Source of the DNA: Cyathus striatus
Taxonomy: Eukaryota > Basidiomycota > Agaricomycetes > Agaricales > Nidulariaceae
Direction: 5' to 3'
Assembly: GCA_025738555.1 (NCBI GenBank)
Contig: JAOVFP010000001.1
Coordinates: 6,138,001 to 6,202,000 of the forward strand
DNA length: 64,000 nt
Made by a program: the position numbers and the translations under genes. A model generated the notes under the pieces. It was not told the origin of the DNA and made no database searches. It saw only the letters and a program-made list of their open reading frames with translations. Below, in pieces: positions 33,099 to 45,249 of the stretch (position 1 is the stretch's first letter; each line of letters opens with the position of its first letter).

Positions 33099-34439
33099 TC
33101 CCACTACCTTTTAAGGTAGTTGGGTATTGGGGACCTCTGGATTACCATAAAAGTCAATTTGTGGATCGCAGTTGGGATCTCACTTTCTGGTGATATGATT
33201 GGTTGAAGTCTGTTTATGCTCCATGATTGGTTGGTCAATTGATCACATGTGACATTCTGTGACACAGGGTGATTGTCAATATTGATTTTCTCTTACATAT
33301 TCAGTTTACTTACCAAGTACTAACCACCTTCCACTTCTGTCATGATTTGCTTCATCTTACTGTCTTGGTGTGTACATTCTCATTGCTGTGTATTAGTGTA
33401 GCTCACTGACTAATTCGTGTTGCTTCAGGCTCTTATGCTCTATGTTACCTCACAGCCGCTTATAACCACCCATCAGTCCCCCACCTGCTTCCCACCACTG
33501 TCACTTTGTGGCTAGCCCAACAGCACCTCACCCTCTCATGCATTCAATGGTGTTGATTTGCCTTCATTGTGGTATGTTCTTGACTGGCCTTCTCCCTTGG
33601 TGTATTTGCTGATGTTAGTAGCTATGCATTGCTGCAGATTGTGCTCTACCACCTTGACACTCCTCCCTCCTCAACAAATAACCTGCTCTGGCCACTGACT
33701 GCACTCACTCTCAGTAGCCAACCACCATCATTTGATTACTCCCACTGTCGAGTCAGGCTCCAATCATATAGTATATGGACTGTATATACTGTAAATATAC
33801 ATTACATAAATCTTGTATACAGTTTTATTTTTCTTTTAGAACACGACAAATCCAAATTGACACTACAATCCAATGTTGAATGCTCACTCCATGTGCCATC
33901 AAGAAAGGTGCATGCACATGCTGACACATGCTGGTAACTTGTCTGCTCAACATGTCTTATCCTGGTAGTGGAAGACAACATGTCAGGACCAAAGACCTGA
34001 GAGATATGAAATATGCACCAGGAACCAATGTCTATATTCTCCATGCAACTTTGAACTTGTCCTGAATGCATATGTGGATGATCATAATATGAGTAGTGAG
34101 AGCTATTCATATTGAGTGTTGTTCTTCAGGGACTATTGTATCTGATCATTCTTCCTATACATGAACATTTACGACTCTCATTTAAGTGCCAATGCATTTA
34201 TTGGGATGCATCAGGAGTGGCTACATGCTTATCTAAAGATTACCTACAATCCAGCACCATAACTGAAAGTTGCTCATATAGTTAACACTACAACAGATTA
34301 TTGACCTATGGTGAACAAGCCTTCTCTCCCTTTCTTTAAGGGTTGTCTTCCAAAATTATACTCATTAACACTAGAGAAGCATAGCAGGTCACTTGAGTCA
34401 TGATAAATCTCAGTTAAATAAAGAGGTAGTGGGCCCTGC
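33099..34439. other. repeat end plus unassigned intergenic DNA
   Basis: The first 100 bp (CACTACCTTTTAAGGTAGTTG, then CTGGATTACC) recur in reverse at 54657-54756, with an internal palindrome CTACCTTTTAAGGTAG, so this is one end of another dispersed repeat. Beyond about 33250 I see no gene, RNA or element boundary. Frames present are short and lack family features. Confidence 0.45.
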
Positions 34440-34795
34440 CACTTGCTGGCCCTATTTCTTTATTTATATTAGTATAGTTATATATGTATGTCAGTAGTAT
34501 AATAATAATAATAATAATGTTATAAGCATGATTCTGAGTACCTGAGGTGTTGTAAGATGTCATAGGAATGTACATATGAGATTTAAAACCAATAAAATAC
34601 CAATCTGCACATTCTGTGCAGATATTTATTGTCACTACTTTTAAAAAGTAATTGAATTCTGTACAAGTCTGTATGGAATCCATATGGAATCTGCACAGAA
34701 TTTCTAGGTCTGCATGGATTCCATACAGATCCATACAGATTCCACACAGATTTGCACAGATCTGTACAGACCCCTTGGGGGAGCATAAATTACTG
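34440..34795 (-). repeat. CAGTAATTTATGCTCC-family element inside Ndc1-A1
   Basis: On the minus strand it starts CAGTAATTTATGCTCCCCCA at 34795 and aligns with 24525-24720. It contains a zone of short repeats of the type CCATACAGATT (34670-34760) and an AAT microsatellite. It cuts Ndc1-A1: the coding strand reads GAGGGGTGGATGCTTGAGCTTGC and then enters the element. Paralogues continue with CCGGATTGCTGAGGAGG. Confidence 0.6.
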
Positions 34796-37020
34796 GCAAG
34801 CTCAAGCATCCACCCCTCTATCTCAGCCAAGAGCCACATGAATGCCTCGAGAATTTTCGGAATGTCACGCTGGACTGTACTGAAGGCATCACGGTGGAGC
34901 GAAGCTGACGTTAGGAATGATATGACTAGAGAAATGAAGGGGGTTAGTAAGGATACAAGTGGCGAGAGAAAACAAGAAATGTGAGTGGTGTCGGGGATTA
35001 TGTGTCACGTGACATGAGACAGACGCAATAGCTGACTGCGACTTTAGCAGAAAGAAGGCAGCAGATGCCTCATCTCCAGTTCGAGGAAATGTAAGCAAAC
35101 GCTACAATGAAGCCATAGACCCCCAGCGCAGCTTAGCCACGGACGCACATACACGGTACAGAGCATCGAGTCTCGCCCATCTCCCCCCCTCCCCCAATCG
35201 AAAATCAGAAAAGTCTGGGGATGGAGCATCTCAAGCTCACGGAGTAGCGTCCACGAGCTATCACTAACAACCCCCAGTCCCAACACATACACATACAGCC
35301 CTCCTCTTCCCCTTAAAAGCCTAAGAAAGAAGAAAAACGCACCATCAACAACACCCCTAACACCTTCCCACCCCCTCACACCAACTTCCACACTCCGCCC
35401 CGCACGCTCTATCTCAGCCCACTTCTTCAAATCCCCTGCGTACACTCTAACTTCCCCGGGAACCGTTTCCATCACCCTCTCTTTAGCCCTCTTCACTAGA
35501 GCCACTATCAATCCAGGTCTCTTGACAGCGGGATCGGAAGGAGTAGCAGAAGGGGGAGAAGCAGCGGCAGGAGCCGGAGCCGGAGCCGGAGCCGGAGACG
35601 AGCTAATGCTCCTAAACAACTCCGGGACATGGTTAACAACATCCGCAATAGGCCCATCACTCGCTAACACATCCAACACTCTCTCTACCTCGGACGGCCT
35701 TCCCGATTTAAACACCCTCTTTCGAAGCACCTGCGCCGGCGATCCCACCTCCACTTCCCTCTTCTTCACTTCCACCTTCTGCACACCAGGAGGCGGGGGA
35801 GGGGGAGCACCCCTTCTCAGCGTCTCCTGGTACCTCTCCCCTAAGAACAAAAGAGAATTGCGGAGTAGAGTAGCCCAGAGCGTAGGCTGGAACTTCTGAT
35901 CCGTAAATATCTCCTCCGCGACTCCAGGGAACGTCTGTATGCGATAAAGCAGCTCCTGGTAGGCAAAGTACATCTGAAAAATATTCCCCTCCTTGCTCGC
36001 TTTCGCATCTGCCCCCTCAATAAGCGCAGCCAACGGCGCACTTGTAAGAATCCTTTGCGACAGCGCGCTATCGACGATATATGCAGTCGTGAGACGTTTG
36101 TGAATGGTAAAATGAGGAACGACGTGCGAGGGCGGAGAAAGTGGCCTATGATTGGCTTGAGAGTGTTGATGGGTGTGTAGGATAGTATGGGGAAGAAGAT
36201 GAAGCGGAGGAGGAGGAAGAGCGCGAATGTGAGTGGGATGGAGACGACGGAGAGGGCGAGGGCTGTGAGTGGCACTGTGAGTATTGAGGGGGGTGCACTT
36301 GGGAATGGGGCCCGAAGGAGGATTGCGCGTAGGGTTTGGAGGGTGATTAAAGGCAAGACGGACAGCAGGAGGTACAGCGTGCGTGGGGAGAGGTAGTATG
36401 GGTGTTTTCTGTACGGTTACACATGTTAGCACAGGAAGAGAAGTAGAAAGAAAACACATACTTTGACTTGACGAAAAGCGATAGCTTTGGGTCTTTTGGT
36501 TCAAAGGAATACGCTAGAAAGATATGCACCGCGAGCAAAGCAAGAGCAGAGAGAGCATGTATCAAGAACGTTGTTTTTGGCTTGTGCATCTTTCACGCCG
36601 AAGAGAGAAGGGAAAGGGGCGACGTTCCCCTTGGTCTAGGTTCTAAAATCTAGTCAGATCTCTGCGTTAAACGAAAGCAAAAAAGCAACCTACCACCAAC
36701 CCCACCCCTTCCTAGCCACCAGCACAGGCAACACCCCTGCAATCCACAGCAATCCCGTCGCCAGGATCACTTTAACATTAATCGGAATCAGCAGCGTGCC
36801 AACCCACCCATCGCCCCCTTGCCATATCGCAGTCCCGCTCGCCACTGCCCATGCGAGAACGACAGTCCTTGGTAGAATGTACTTGAGCTGTTTTTGGCTG
36901 AGGGCGTGGGTGAGGTAGGCGGCGTAGGCGGGGAGGGAGGGCGCCCGTGAGGAGATGGAGAGGGATAGATTTGTTATTGCTCGGATGGGCGTTCACGGTT
37001 CGAGGAGCTGAGATGGTCAT
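34796..37020 (-). pseudogene. Ndc1-like nucleoporin, copy A1
   Basis: It has the same design as A0 and A2: multi-pass N-terminus (ILPRTVVLAWAVASGTAIWQ, NVKVILATGLLWIAGVLPVL), an intron from about 36694 (GTAGGT), the exon ending YSFEPKDPKLSLFVKSK, a further short intron, then FAYQELLYRIQTFPG and LWATLLRNSLLFLGERYQE. Next come APPPPPP, LDVLASDGPI and KRAKERVMETVPGEVR. Lesions: about 8 extra bases after the first codons put IRAITN out of frame with the ATG at 37020. A 52-bp deletion near 36092 removes a membrane segment and shifts frame. Small in-frame losses lie near 36165. The C-terminus is replaced by a repeat at 34795. A long frame at 35044-36504 spans two frames of the ancestral gene because of the deletion. 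Confidence 0.65.
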
Positions 37021-37357
37021 GATGCTCCACGATGAGAGAACAGAACGAAGGACCTGAATTGCGTTGGTGCATCATAGCGTAGAGCTTGGGCATCTTCTGG
37101 TCTAAGCATCCATATCCATAGCGCATGAATATTGTCGAGTCTTCTGCATTGATTTGGGAGTTGAATGAAAGTTAGTCCAGACTCCGGAAGCTGAACCATC
37201 TAAAACGGGGTCACGCTGGAGTCTAGACGGTCCGGTAAAACTCGGTAACCCCCTCCTCCCTTCGTCCCTGCTCCCTTCGCCCTCCCTCCCTTCTCCTGCA
37301 CTTCTTCCACCCTTATTAACTCAAAAGACTGTTTCCCATCTCTAATAATGCCCCCCA
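37021..37357. promoter_or_regulatory. shared divergent promoter of Ndc1-A1 and gene X1
   Basis: About 337 bp separate the two starts, which point away from each other. The arrangement is repeated in unit II (58338-58491) and, diverged, in unit 0 (5207-5541). CpG-rich with a pyrimidine-rich tract (CCCTCCTCCCTTCG) before gene X. No individual sites could be assigned. Confidence 0.4.
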
Positions 37358-38524
37358 ATGTCTAGTAACACCAATAAAGCCAACCAGCCGTGCCGAAACC
37401 AACGTACTTACTCAGGTCAGCGCAAATGCTGTGGCATCAGGCCTCAGGGTTCGCGAGCGACGTCGCCAACACTACAGAACCCATTCTAAATAACAGGGGC
37501 GAGTCTTTACTGAGTGGTGCTAAAGGTGAAGGTGCTGCGAAGGGCACTGTGGTAGGGTCCAGGTACGCTCGTTCGATGAAATTCGGTCTGACAGAAACTG
37601 ACCACTTTCTTCTCATTCTAGCAGTGCTGATTCGACTGCTGGCACCAAATTACGAGCAGCTATGAGATCTTGCCTGCAAAGGGTACTTCTGACTCAGATA
37701 AGCTACCATTTACCACTCCTACCCTCAAGACTCCCGATACGTCTGCCATCCATTCAGAAGGCCTTACTATCGCTAAGGAAATGTCGTCAGCCGCTACTTC
37801 CGGCGCATCAAGTAAAGATGTCTGTACTCAAAGCTCATGTTTGACTCTAAGAGAAGACGATCCCTCGTACACCTACCCAGAAGCTCTAATGAGCGAAGAA
37901 ATCCCAGCCTATGTTTCTCCTTCGTACTCTTCAACAACGCCGAGCCTATTCACCTCCAACGAGCCACATCAGTTACCAAAGCCCCCGTTACCACATCCGA
38001 ACCTTCCAAAGAACCTCCCCGAATCAAAAACCCAGCGCGCGATCAATTCACCAAACACCCCTACTCGAAAACAAATCACCCGTCCACAAAGAGCGCGAAA
38101 CCACAACCGCTCTTCCTCCTGTCAAATTCTCCGAACCCCCTTGGGCTCAAAAGAAAATTTACCAGACTTGATGAGTGCTCAGATCAGACTTACGCCTTTC
38201 ACCCAGAACTGTTTATGCTCAAAGGAGTGTTTAGCTTGCTCTCTACCCCTCTGTGCGACGTTACCTAGCTCGAAGGACTCAGCTGTACTCTGCGCAATGA
38301 ATTCGAATTTACTCAGCCCGAGGCCGCAGGACCCAGTCGTCCTTCCTCCATACACGAATGCGCATACGTTTAACAAGGAAGGAAGAATAGTAGATCTAAG
38401 TCTCGCCTCTGTCAAACCGCGTTACCGACCGAAGAGGAGCCGGTCATTGCATAGTGGTGTTATTCTGCGAGATTGTAATAGTGCGAGGCAAGACCTTGAG
38501 GGTACTCAAGAAAGGTTGCGATGA
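37358..38524 (+). pseudogene. gene X1, unknown Ser/Thr/Pro-rich protein
   Basis: Start ATG at 37358 (MSSNTNKANQP), matched by MPSNTKKVNKP in X2. An intron of 59 nt (37563-37621, GTACGC...TCTAG, branch-like CTGAC) joins VVGS to SADSTAGTKL and is conserved in X2. Readable downstream blocks are KGTSDSDKLPFTTPTLKTPD, EGLTIAKEMSSAATSGASS and a basic C-terminus SVKPRYRPKRSRSLHSGVIL ending at 38524. Compared with X2, about 35 bp are missing after KLRAA. The best frame also changes near 37930. The product looks disordered; I recognise no domain. Its constant position between two Ndc1-like genes in all units is the main evidence that it was a gene. Confidence 0.45.
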
Positions 38525-38802
38525 TGCTTATATGAAAAGAGGAAATGTAGTAGCGTAGGTTGCTTAGCTAGGGCGCATTTATAGGTTAGATCTAGGTAGT
38601 TGTATGAAAGTCGGAAATACTTTATCACATGTCGATACTATATAGATTATACATACACAACCCTTATGTACATCACATGTCATAGCAAGAAGAAATCGCT
38701 ATTCATTCACGACAAACCTCACAGAGTAATAAAAATATACCACAAGTAACCACATTTTACTTCTTCAGAGCGCCCAACCATCCAACCACCCACCAGCAAC
38801 GT
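38525..38802. other. convergent intergenic between X1 and Ndc1-B1
   Basis: Non-coding, nearly identical to 59695-59997 in unit II, with TTATGTACATCACATGTCATAG and AATAAAAATATACC. Probably the 3' UTRs of both genes. Confidence 0.5.
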
Positions 38803-41310
38803 CTAAACAGCACAATAACCAAAATACCTCTGCACCCGACTCGCCATTGACCAAACGTACTCACTACAAGCGCCATGCCCTCTTTCAAAGCTGCATAAAG
38901 TTCGTCCGTCAGTAAATATCCCGAGAAGCCATAAAATAAAAACAACTCACAATACCCAATCTCACCCAACACCTCAACACCACTCTCCCTCTCACTTACT
39001 CTATCCCTCGTATTCCTCTCCTCTTCCTCAGCAATGCGGGCAAGCTCAAATGTCCTACCCTTCTTTCTCGGCCGAGAACCTCGTGAATGCCTCAAATATC
39101 TTCGGAATGTCGCGTTACAACGGTGCCTAAGGCGTCGCGGTGGAGAGGGGCGGATATTGGGAATAATAGGACTAGAGAAATGAAGGGGGTGAGTAGGGGT
39201 ACAAGTAGCGAGAGAAAGGGAGAAAGAAAGGGGGCATTGTAGCCGGAATCGGTATCACGTGACAACAGAGATATAGCGCCAACTGCAACTTGAACAGAAC
39301 AGAAAGCAAACAGTCGAAGGCTTATCCCCACTTAGAGGGAACGCGAGAAGATGATCCACCAATATAGGCATAGACCGCCAAACGGAGCTTACCCACGCAC
39401 GCGCATACGTGGTACAGAGCAACGAGTCTTGCTCACCTCCCCCTCCCCCAATCGAAAATCACAAAAATCTGGGGAAGGAGCACATCAAGCTAGTGGTGTA
39501 GCGTCCTCGAGCCCTCACCAACAGCACCGCCATCCCACAAGAGACAAACCCCTCCCCCCTCCCGCTCAAAAAACCAAAAACCAAAAACCAAAAAGGAACA
39601 ACGCACCATCAACAATACCCCTAACACCCTCCCCACCCCCTAACACCAACTTCCACACTCAGGCCAACACGCTCCATCTCAGCCTACTTCTTCAAATCCC
39701 CTGCGTACGCTCTAACTTCCCCCCGGAACACGCTCTACCACACTCTCTCTTTCGCCCTCTTGGATAGAGCAGCTATCAAACCAGGTTTCTTGACAACGGA
39801 GACGGAAAGAGCAGGAGGGGGAGTGGGAGAAGCAGTGGAATGAGAAGTAGAACCACCACCTTCTCCTTCGCCCTCTTGACTAGAGCCACTATCAATCTAG
39901 GTTCCTTGATAGCGGGGACGGAAGAAGCAGGAGGAGGGGGAGAAGCAGAGGCAGGAGAGGAAGCAGGACACGAGCTAACGCTCCTAAACAACTCCGGAAC
40001 ATGATTCACCATATTCACAATGGGCCCATCACTCGCCAATACACCCAACTCTCTCTCCACCTCCGAAGGGCTTTGCAGATTTAACCACCCGTTTCCAAAG
40101 CACCTGTACAGGCGATCCAACTTCCACATCCCTCTTCTTTACTTCCACGTTCTGTACAGCAGAAGGTGGGGGAATGGGAGGGGGAGCACCTTGCCTCAAC
40201 GTCTCTCGTTCCTGCTCTCTTGAGAATAGTAGGGAGCTACGGAGGAGAGTAGTTCAGAGCGTAAGCAGGAGCTTCTGATCCTGCGACTTCAGAAGCATCT
40301 GCAACCGATAAAGCCCTGTAAAGCGTTCCCCTTTTCGCTCGCTTTCCTATCTGTCCCCTCAATCAGGGCAGCCTACGGCGCAGATGTAGGAATCTTGTAC
40401 AAAAGTGCAGTATCGACGATATATGCAGCCACAATCCACGTGAACGCTGCTATGAACCCCAAAATCGCGCTACGAAAGAGGGGGACACATAAGAATGGCA
40501 AAACGAGGAAGGACGTGCGTGGCCAGAAGTGGTGGCCTATCATTGGCTTGAGGAGGGTGTTGGCGAACGGGGTGTAGGAGAGTAGAGGGAAGAGGAGGAA
40601 GTGGAGGAGGAAGAGTATGCATATGAGTGGGATAGAGACGAGAGCGAGGGCTGTGAGTCGGATTGTGAGTATTGAGGGCGGTTCGGAGGGGAATTGCGCG
40701 TGGAGGTGGATTGCGCGTGGAATTCGTGGGTTATGAGGGGTAAGAGCGAGTGTGTGCATGGGGAGAGGTAGTATGGGTGCTTTATGTAGTGCCACTGTGA
40801 GTAAAGGAAGAGAAGTAGGAAGTAGAGACGTACTTAAGTGGACTTGACGACCGAAGAGCCAGAGCTTGGGTTCCGTGCGTTCAAAGGAATACACTAGGAA
40901 GACGTGCACCACGAGCAGGGTGAGAGCAGCCAAGACGTGTACCATGTACGTCGCTTTCGGTTCGTGCAACTTCCACGCAGACGAAAGAAGTGAGAAGGAC
41001 GGCCTGGCCACGGTTCTACACCATCCTCAGTACAATCCAACAAAAGTAAAAAGTGACTTACTGCCCGCTCTACCCTTCCTAGTCACAAGCACAGGCACCA
41101 TCCCGACAATCATAGCAGCCCCATCGCCAGAATCGTGCCAGTCCACCCATCGACATCCTGCCATACTGGGAGGGTAGCAGCGCGCAAGGTGCAAAGAGAG
41201 GTGACACTGCATATGCGCCTAGGCCCTTACTATGATACCGATGGTTATGAGTAAGTGGGTGTCTAAAAGAGGAGTGCGAGTGTAAGCAAGCTGAGGAATG
41301 GAACAATTTG
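38803..41310 (-). pseudogene. Ndc1-like nucleoporin, copy B1 (second subtype)
   Basis: This is a more decayed Ndc1-like copy. Membrane part: THVLAALTLLVVHVFLVYSF-like exon at about 40950-40850 and a transmembrane block at 40700-40400 (FAAFTW-type segment before AAYIVDTALL). Soluble part: VERELGVLASDGPI and VNHVPELFRS (40070-39960). C-terminal part: LARIAEEEERN, GEIG, then an intron and ALKEGMALVVSTFG; stop at 38803-38805. Frames are broken repeatedly, e.g. near 41120 and 40330. About 120 bp around 39770-39990 are tandemly duplicated, giving PGLI...KRAKE twice. B2 shares that duplication, so it predates the unit I/II split. The start is uncertain. Confidence 0.55.
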
Positions 41311-43257
41311 AATCAAGGCGAGCGTACCAGTAGTGACAACCATAACCCTCAAATTCTTCCTGTGACATAAATTGGGTTTATACTTCGGAGCGTTGAGCTT
41401 GTGCTTCTTCTAGTCTAGGCTCTGAGTGCGACATGTATATGGTTGCATATCCACAATCTTTGAATATTGTCCAGTCTTCAGCATTGGGAGAATGGAAGTG
41501 GGACTCGGACATCGCCGTCGGAAGCAGACGGTAGTTCAACTTCACATCATGTGACATTGTGACTGCCAGTGCCCCATACGCGTAGTGCCAACTTAGCGCT
41601 CAGCGCTCAACGTCAACTTTCAAGCTCTCAAGCACCAGTGGCATCTCAAAAGCCCCCCTTCTCCTTGACGTCTTCAAAGTACAACCAAAGTACAGTAAAA
41701 CTTACATAACCTCAGAGAGTCGAGGATGAGACCATAGAACAAAATGAAGAGTCGAAATCAAGTCGAAACTGGAGCGATCTTTCCACTAGATCTTATTTTA
41801 ACTGAGAGTCCAGCCTGCACGCCGCAGCCTTCAGGAATCGGGACTTTAAATCAATAACCTCAAGGGGCGCCAATCGATTCCATCGATTCACATAGCGTGA
41901 CGCTCAGATGGGCTAACTAGGGAAGTCGCCGTTCATATTAAGAACCTTAGACATACTTAGTAGAAGCCACACGATCAGGGAGCATGGATCTGAATGTATC
42001 ACCGTGAGACGACTTACAGGAAACGCAAGCTCTATGACATCCAGAAGCGAATGAAGATGAAGCTGGTGAAGAAGCTTCATATTCGCTCGATGCACACGTT
42101 CACACCCCAGTTAGGCGTTTCTTGATAGAAATCTATGCTTCCTTCGATATGACCGGACTCAGGAGCAAGTATCAGCGTTCGAGAAAGGCATGCATGCTCT
42201 AATTCGCAATCTTCATTGTAGTTCGTTCCCATCGTACCCCCGCTCTGTATCTTTCGACATCCACTAACACTTTCATTTAGTGTACATTTCTAAAGTTCAA
42301 ATAAAATGACATACTTACATCGCCTGATGGGAAAGCACAGCAAAGACGTGCTTGCGCGTTCGTGTTTCGGGGTGGTATGACAGGACGTAGAAACGCTAGC
42401 GATGAGGGCTATGTTCGACGGGTTAAACACCATATTTGACCCGCGTAAGAAATTTTCGTCGGTCGCTGTGAAATGTCGTCTCATAAAATACTTAGATCTT
42501 CTGAAACTTGTCTGCAATCACAAGTTCAAAAGATATCTCAAGTGTTAGAATGACTTGCTCAACTTGCAAGGATAAAACAAAAAAGGCTACTATCTGGGTC
42601 GGTGCTTCGACATAAGGAAGCTGCTGAAAAAAGGATCGATTTTGCCTTGCCTCTTCTTCGACACATGAACATGTACACTAAAATGATAACAAGTATTCCC
42701 ATGTCAGACGGTCAGTGGATAATAATAGCTGTTAATTATCGTCTTCGTATCGACCTCTTTCTCCCACCGGGCTGCATCGTGATGGGACACATGCTGCCTG
42801 TCTAGAACATAAATATTTGCGGCTAGCGCATTTCTTCACCGATTATATCTTTCTCTTGGTAGTACTTGCTTTCTGTACTTTATTGGATTTTGTGTGTTTA
42901 ATAGTAAAGATGTTTGTGGTGTTCGTGTTATTAGCACCGTCCTGGCTGATGCCTGCGCAAAAAACTGGTACGAATTGGATCTATTCACATCCCATATCGA
43001 TAAACTCTATCCTCACGTTCGTGATGCCAACACACTTAATTACTATGAATACATACATCGCGTCAGATGTACATAAAACGTGAACGAACGAGTATTTATT
43101 TATAGTTAATGATCATTCTGATACTTTGGGTCGGACCATGGTTAGCGCAACATTATATAGCTCGCTCGTGGAAGCATTTGATCCCTCTCTCCTGTGCTCT
43201 TAAACTACCAACTCAAGTGCTACAACACCGATTCACAAGCCTAACAACACCTTTACA
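41311..43257 (+). other. Ndc1-B1 to NWD2 intergenic and promoter region
   Basis: 41310-41650 matches 62430-62800 of unit II (5' flank of gene B). 41520-43257 matches 8600-10343 (NWD1 upstream). So the region bridges the two genes and shows how unit 0 and unit II were originally continued. CpG-rich. Several short frames are not conserved between copies and are not called. Confidence 0.6.
43154..43160 (+). promoter_or_regulatory. TATA-type core promoter of NWD2
   Basis: TATATAG, 104 bp before the ATG at 43258, at the same distance as in NWD1, followed by CCCTCTCTCCTG. Confidence 0.5.
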
Positions 43258-43510
43258 ATGACTGACAATAGGTCCAGTACTCATATATTCTCTGGTGCGC
43301 AACAGGTCGATGCAAGAGGTGCAAACATAATTGCTATTGGCCGTGATCAAATCAATGTCTATAATAACAACATAAAAAATGAATATGAAATCTTGGAAAA
43401 ACTTAAATTATTGAAGCCTGTTGATCATAACCTGCATTATCCACCTCCATGCATGGAAGGGACGAGGGTTACTATTCTGAATGAAATTTATGAGTGGCTA
43501 AATGATTTTG

Positions 43511-43541
43511 GTATGTATATTTATTGGTATATTCACAACAG
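43511..43541 (+). other. 31-nt intron in NWD2
   Basis: GTATGT...AACAG at the same place and length as in NWD1. It differs internally at several T/C or A/G positions, so the splice signals and length are conserved while the inside drifts. Confidence 0.6.
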
Positions 43542-45249
43542 AAGGCAAATCAACCACTCTTATAGATGAATCCACCCCAAACATGATGTTGATTACGGGC
43601 AGTCCTGGCTCTGGAAAATCTGCAATAGCTTCTACTCTGGTTGAAAAATCAAAGGATTGGGAGAGACTGGGTGGCCACCATTTCTTTAAGAGGGGCAATA
43701 ATGCCTTAGATGATGCTACTGTAGTTTGGAGAACAATAGCTGCAGACTTGGCATCAAAATCAAAGTATTCCATTTTGAAGGAGCAAATTGCAGAACATCT
43801 TGATAATAGCTTCCCTCTTGGAAGAATTGAATGGCATTTCAAATACCTAATTAAAAATCCACTTACTGCTTGGCAAGACAGTCTTACTAGATTCCCACCT
43901 ATATTTATAATTGATGCACTAGATGAATGTCTATCATCAAAAGAGATCAAAAATACATTTGAAGGGACATTTGAAGGATGGACAGAACTTCCAAGACATT
44001 ACAAGTTAATTTTAACTGGAAGAGCAGGTTCAGAACCTAAAACTGTTAAAAACAAACAAAATTGCAGATTTATCAAACTTGAAACCAACTCTGAGCTTGA
44101 TCCAGAAATAAATAAAGACATTTATCATTTTTTAAAACATTCCTTTGAGATTCACCAGAAGGATCTGCAATTATATTCAATAGAAACAGAATTACAGAAA
44201 ATGACAACAAAAGCTGCAGGATTATTTATATGGGCATCCACTGCAATGAAGTACATTACTACAAATACTAAGTTAAAAGAATCATCACCAAGAAAGAAGC
44301 TTAAACAAATTCTATCTGGTGCTATAGACAATTCAGTTGACACACTCTATGAGCAAATCCTTCAGACATCATTTGGAAGATGGGATGATGACAGACAGGA
44401 AATTGTAAGACAGGTGTTGGCAACAATATATTTAGCCAAGTCTCCACTACCTGAAGATGGTTTAGAATACTTTTTGAGATGTGATAGTAATGATGACCAC
44501 ATGAAAGAAGAAATTGAAAGAGTACTGAATTTCCTTCAGCCAGTTACAACAATTAGCAACAATAAAATAATGTTTCATCACTTATCATTTATTGAATTTA
44601 TGAGAAAAATTCCTAAAGATAAAGAATTCTCAATAAATAGTGAAAAGCATATTAATAGAATGGGAAAAGCAGTATTTCAAATTCTCAACAATAGACTAAA
44701 ATTTAACATATGCAATATTAAATCATCATACATGAGGAATGAAGAAATTTATGACTTAGAAAAAAAAGTATTTGAGCATATACCAATGCATGTTCAATAT
44801 TGCTGTAAATATTGGAACTTACATTACATGGAAATGATTGAAATTGGAAAGAGTATATCAAGTTGCTTAGAGGAATTTCATATATTCATATATTGCAAAT
44901 TCTTGTACTGGCTGGAGGTTATGAGTATATTAAATGAGATGGAAGAAGTACAGGAAATGTTAAAAAAATATCACATTACATGAAAGTAAGTGGTAAATAC
45001 TTCTAACTGAACAAATATCTTACATTCCATTAGAAAGATGTGAAGGCCTTCAAATTTATTGAGGATGGTGCAAAATTTGTTGCAAACTTCTATTTCCCCA
45101 TATCAAAAAGTATACCACACATATATTTGTCAGCACTAGCATTTGCCCCCCAAAATTCATTGATTGTAAGGCATTATTCATCCTCATTTCAAAATCTACT
45201 GTCAATAAGAAAAGGAAGAGATATAGACTGGAATACCACATTATATAAT

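Noticed and set aside
33629..34110. Frames of about 100 codons on both strands
   Set aside because: No family features, biased composition and no paralogue in the window.
35044..36504. A single 486-codon protein
   Set aside because: Its first about 135 codons are the wrong frame of the Ndc1-like gene; the frames merge only because of a 52-bp deletion near 36092, and the last part runs into intron sequence.
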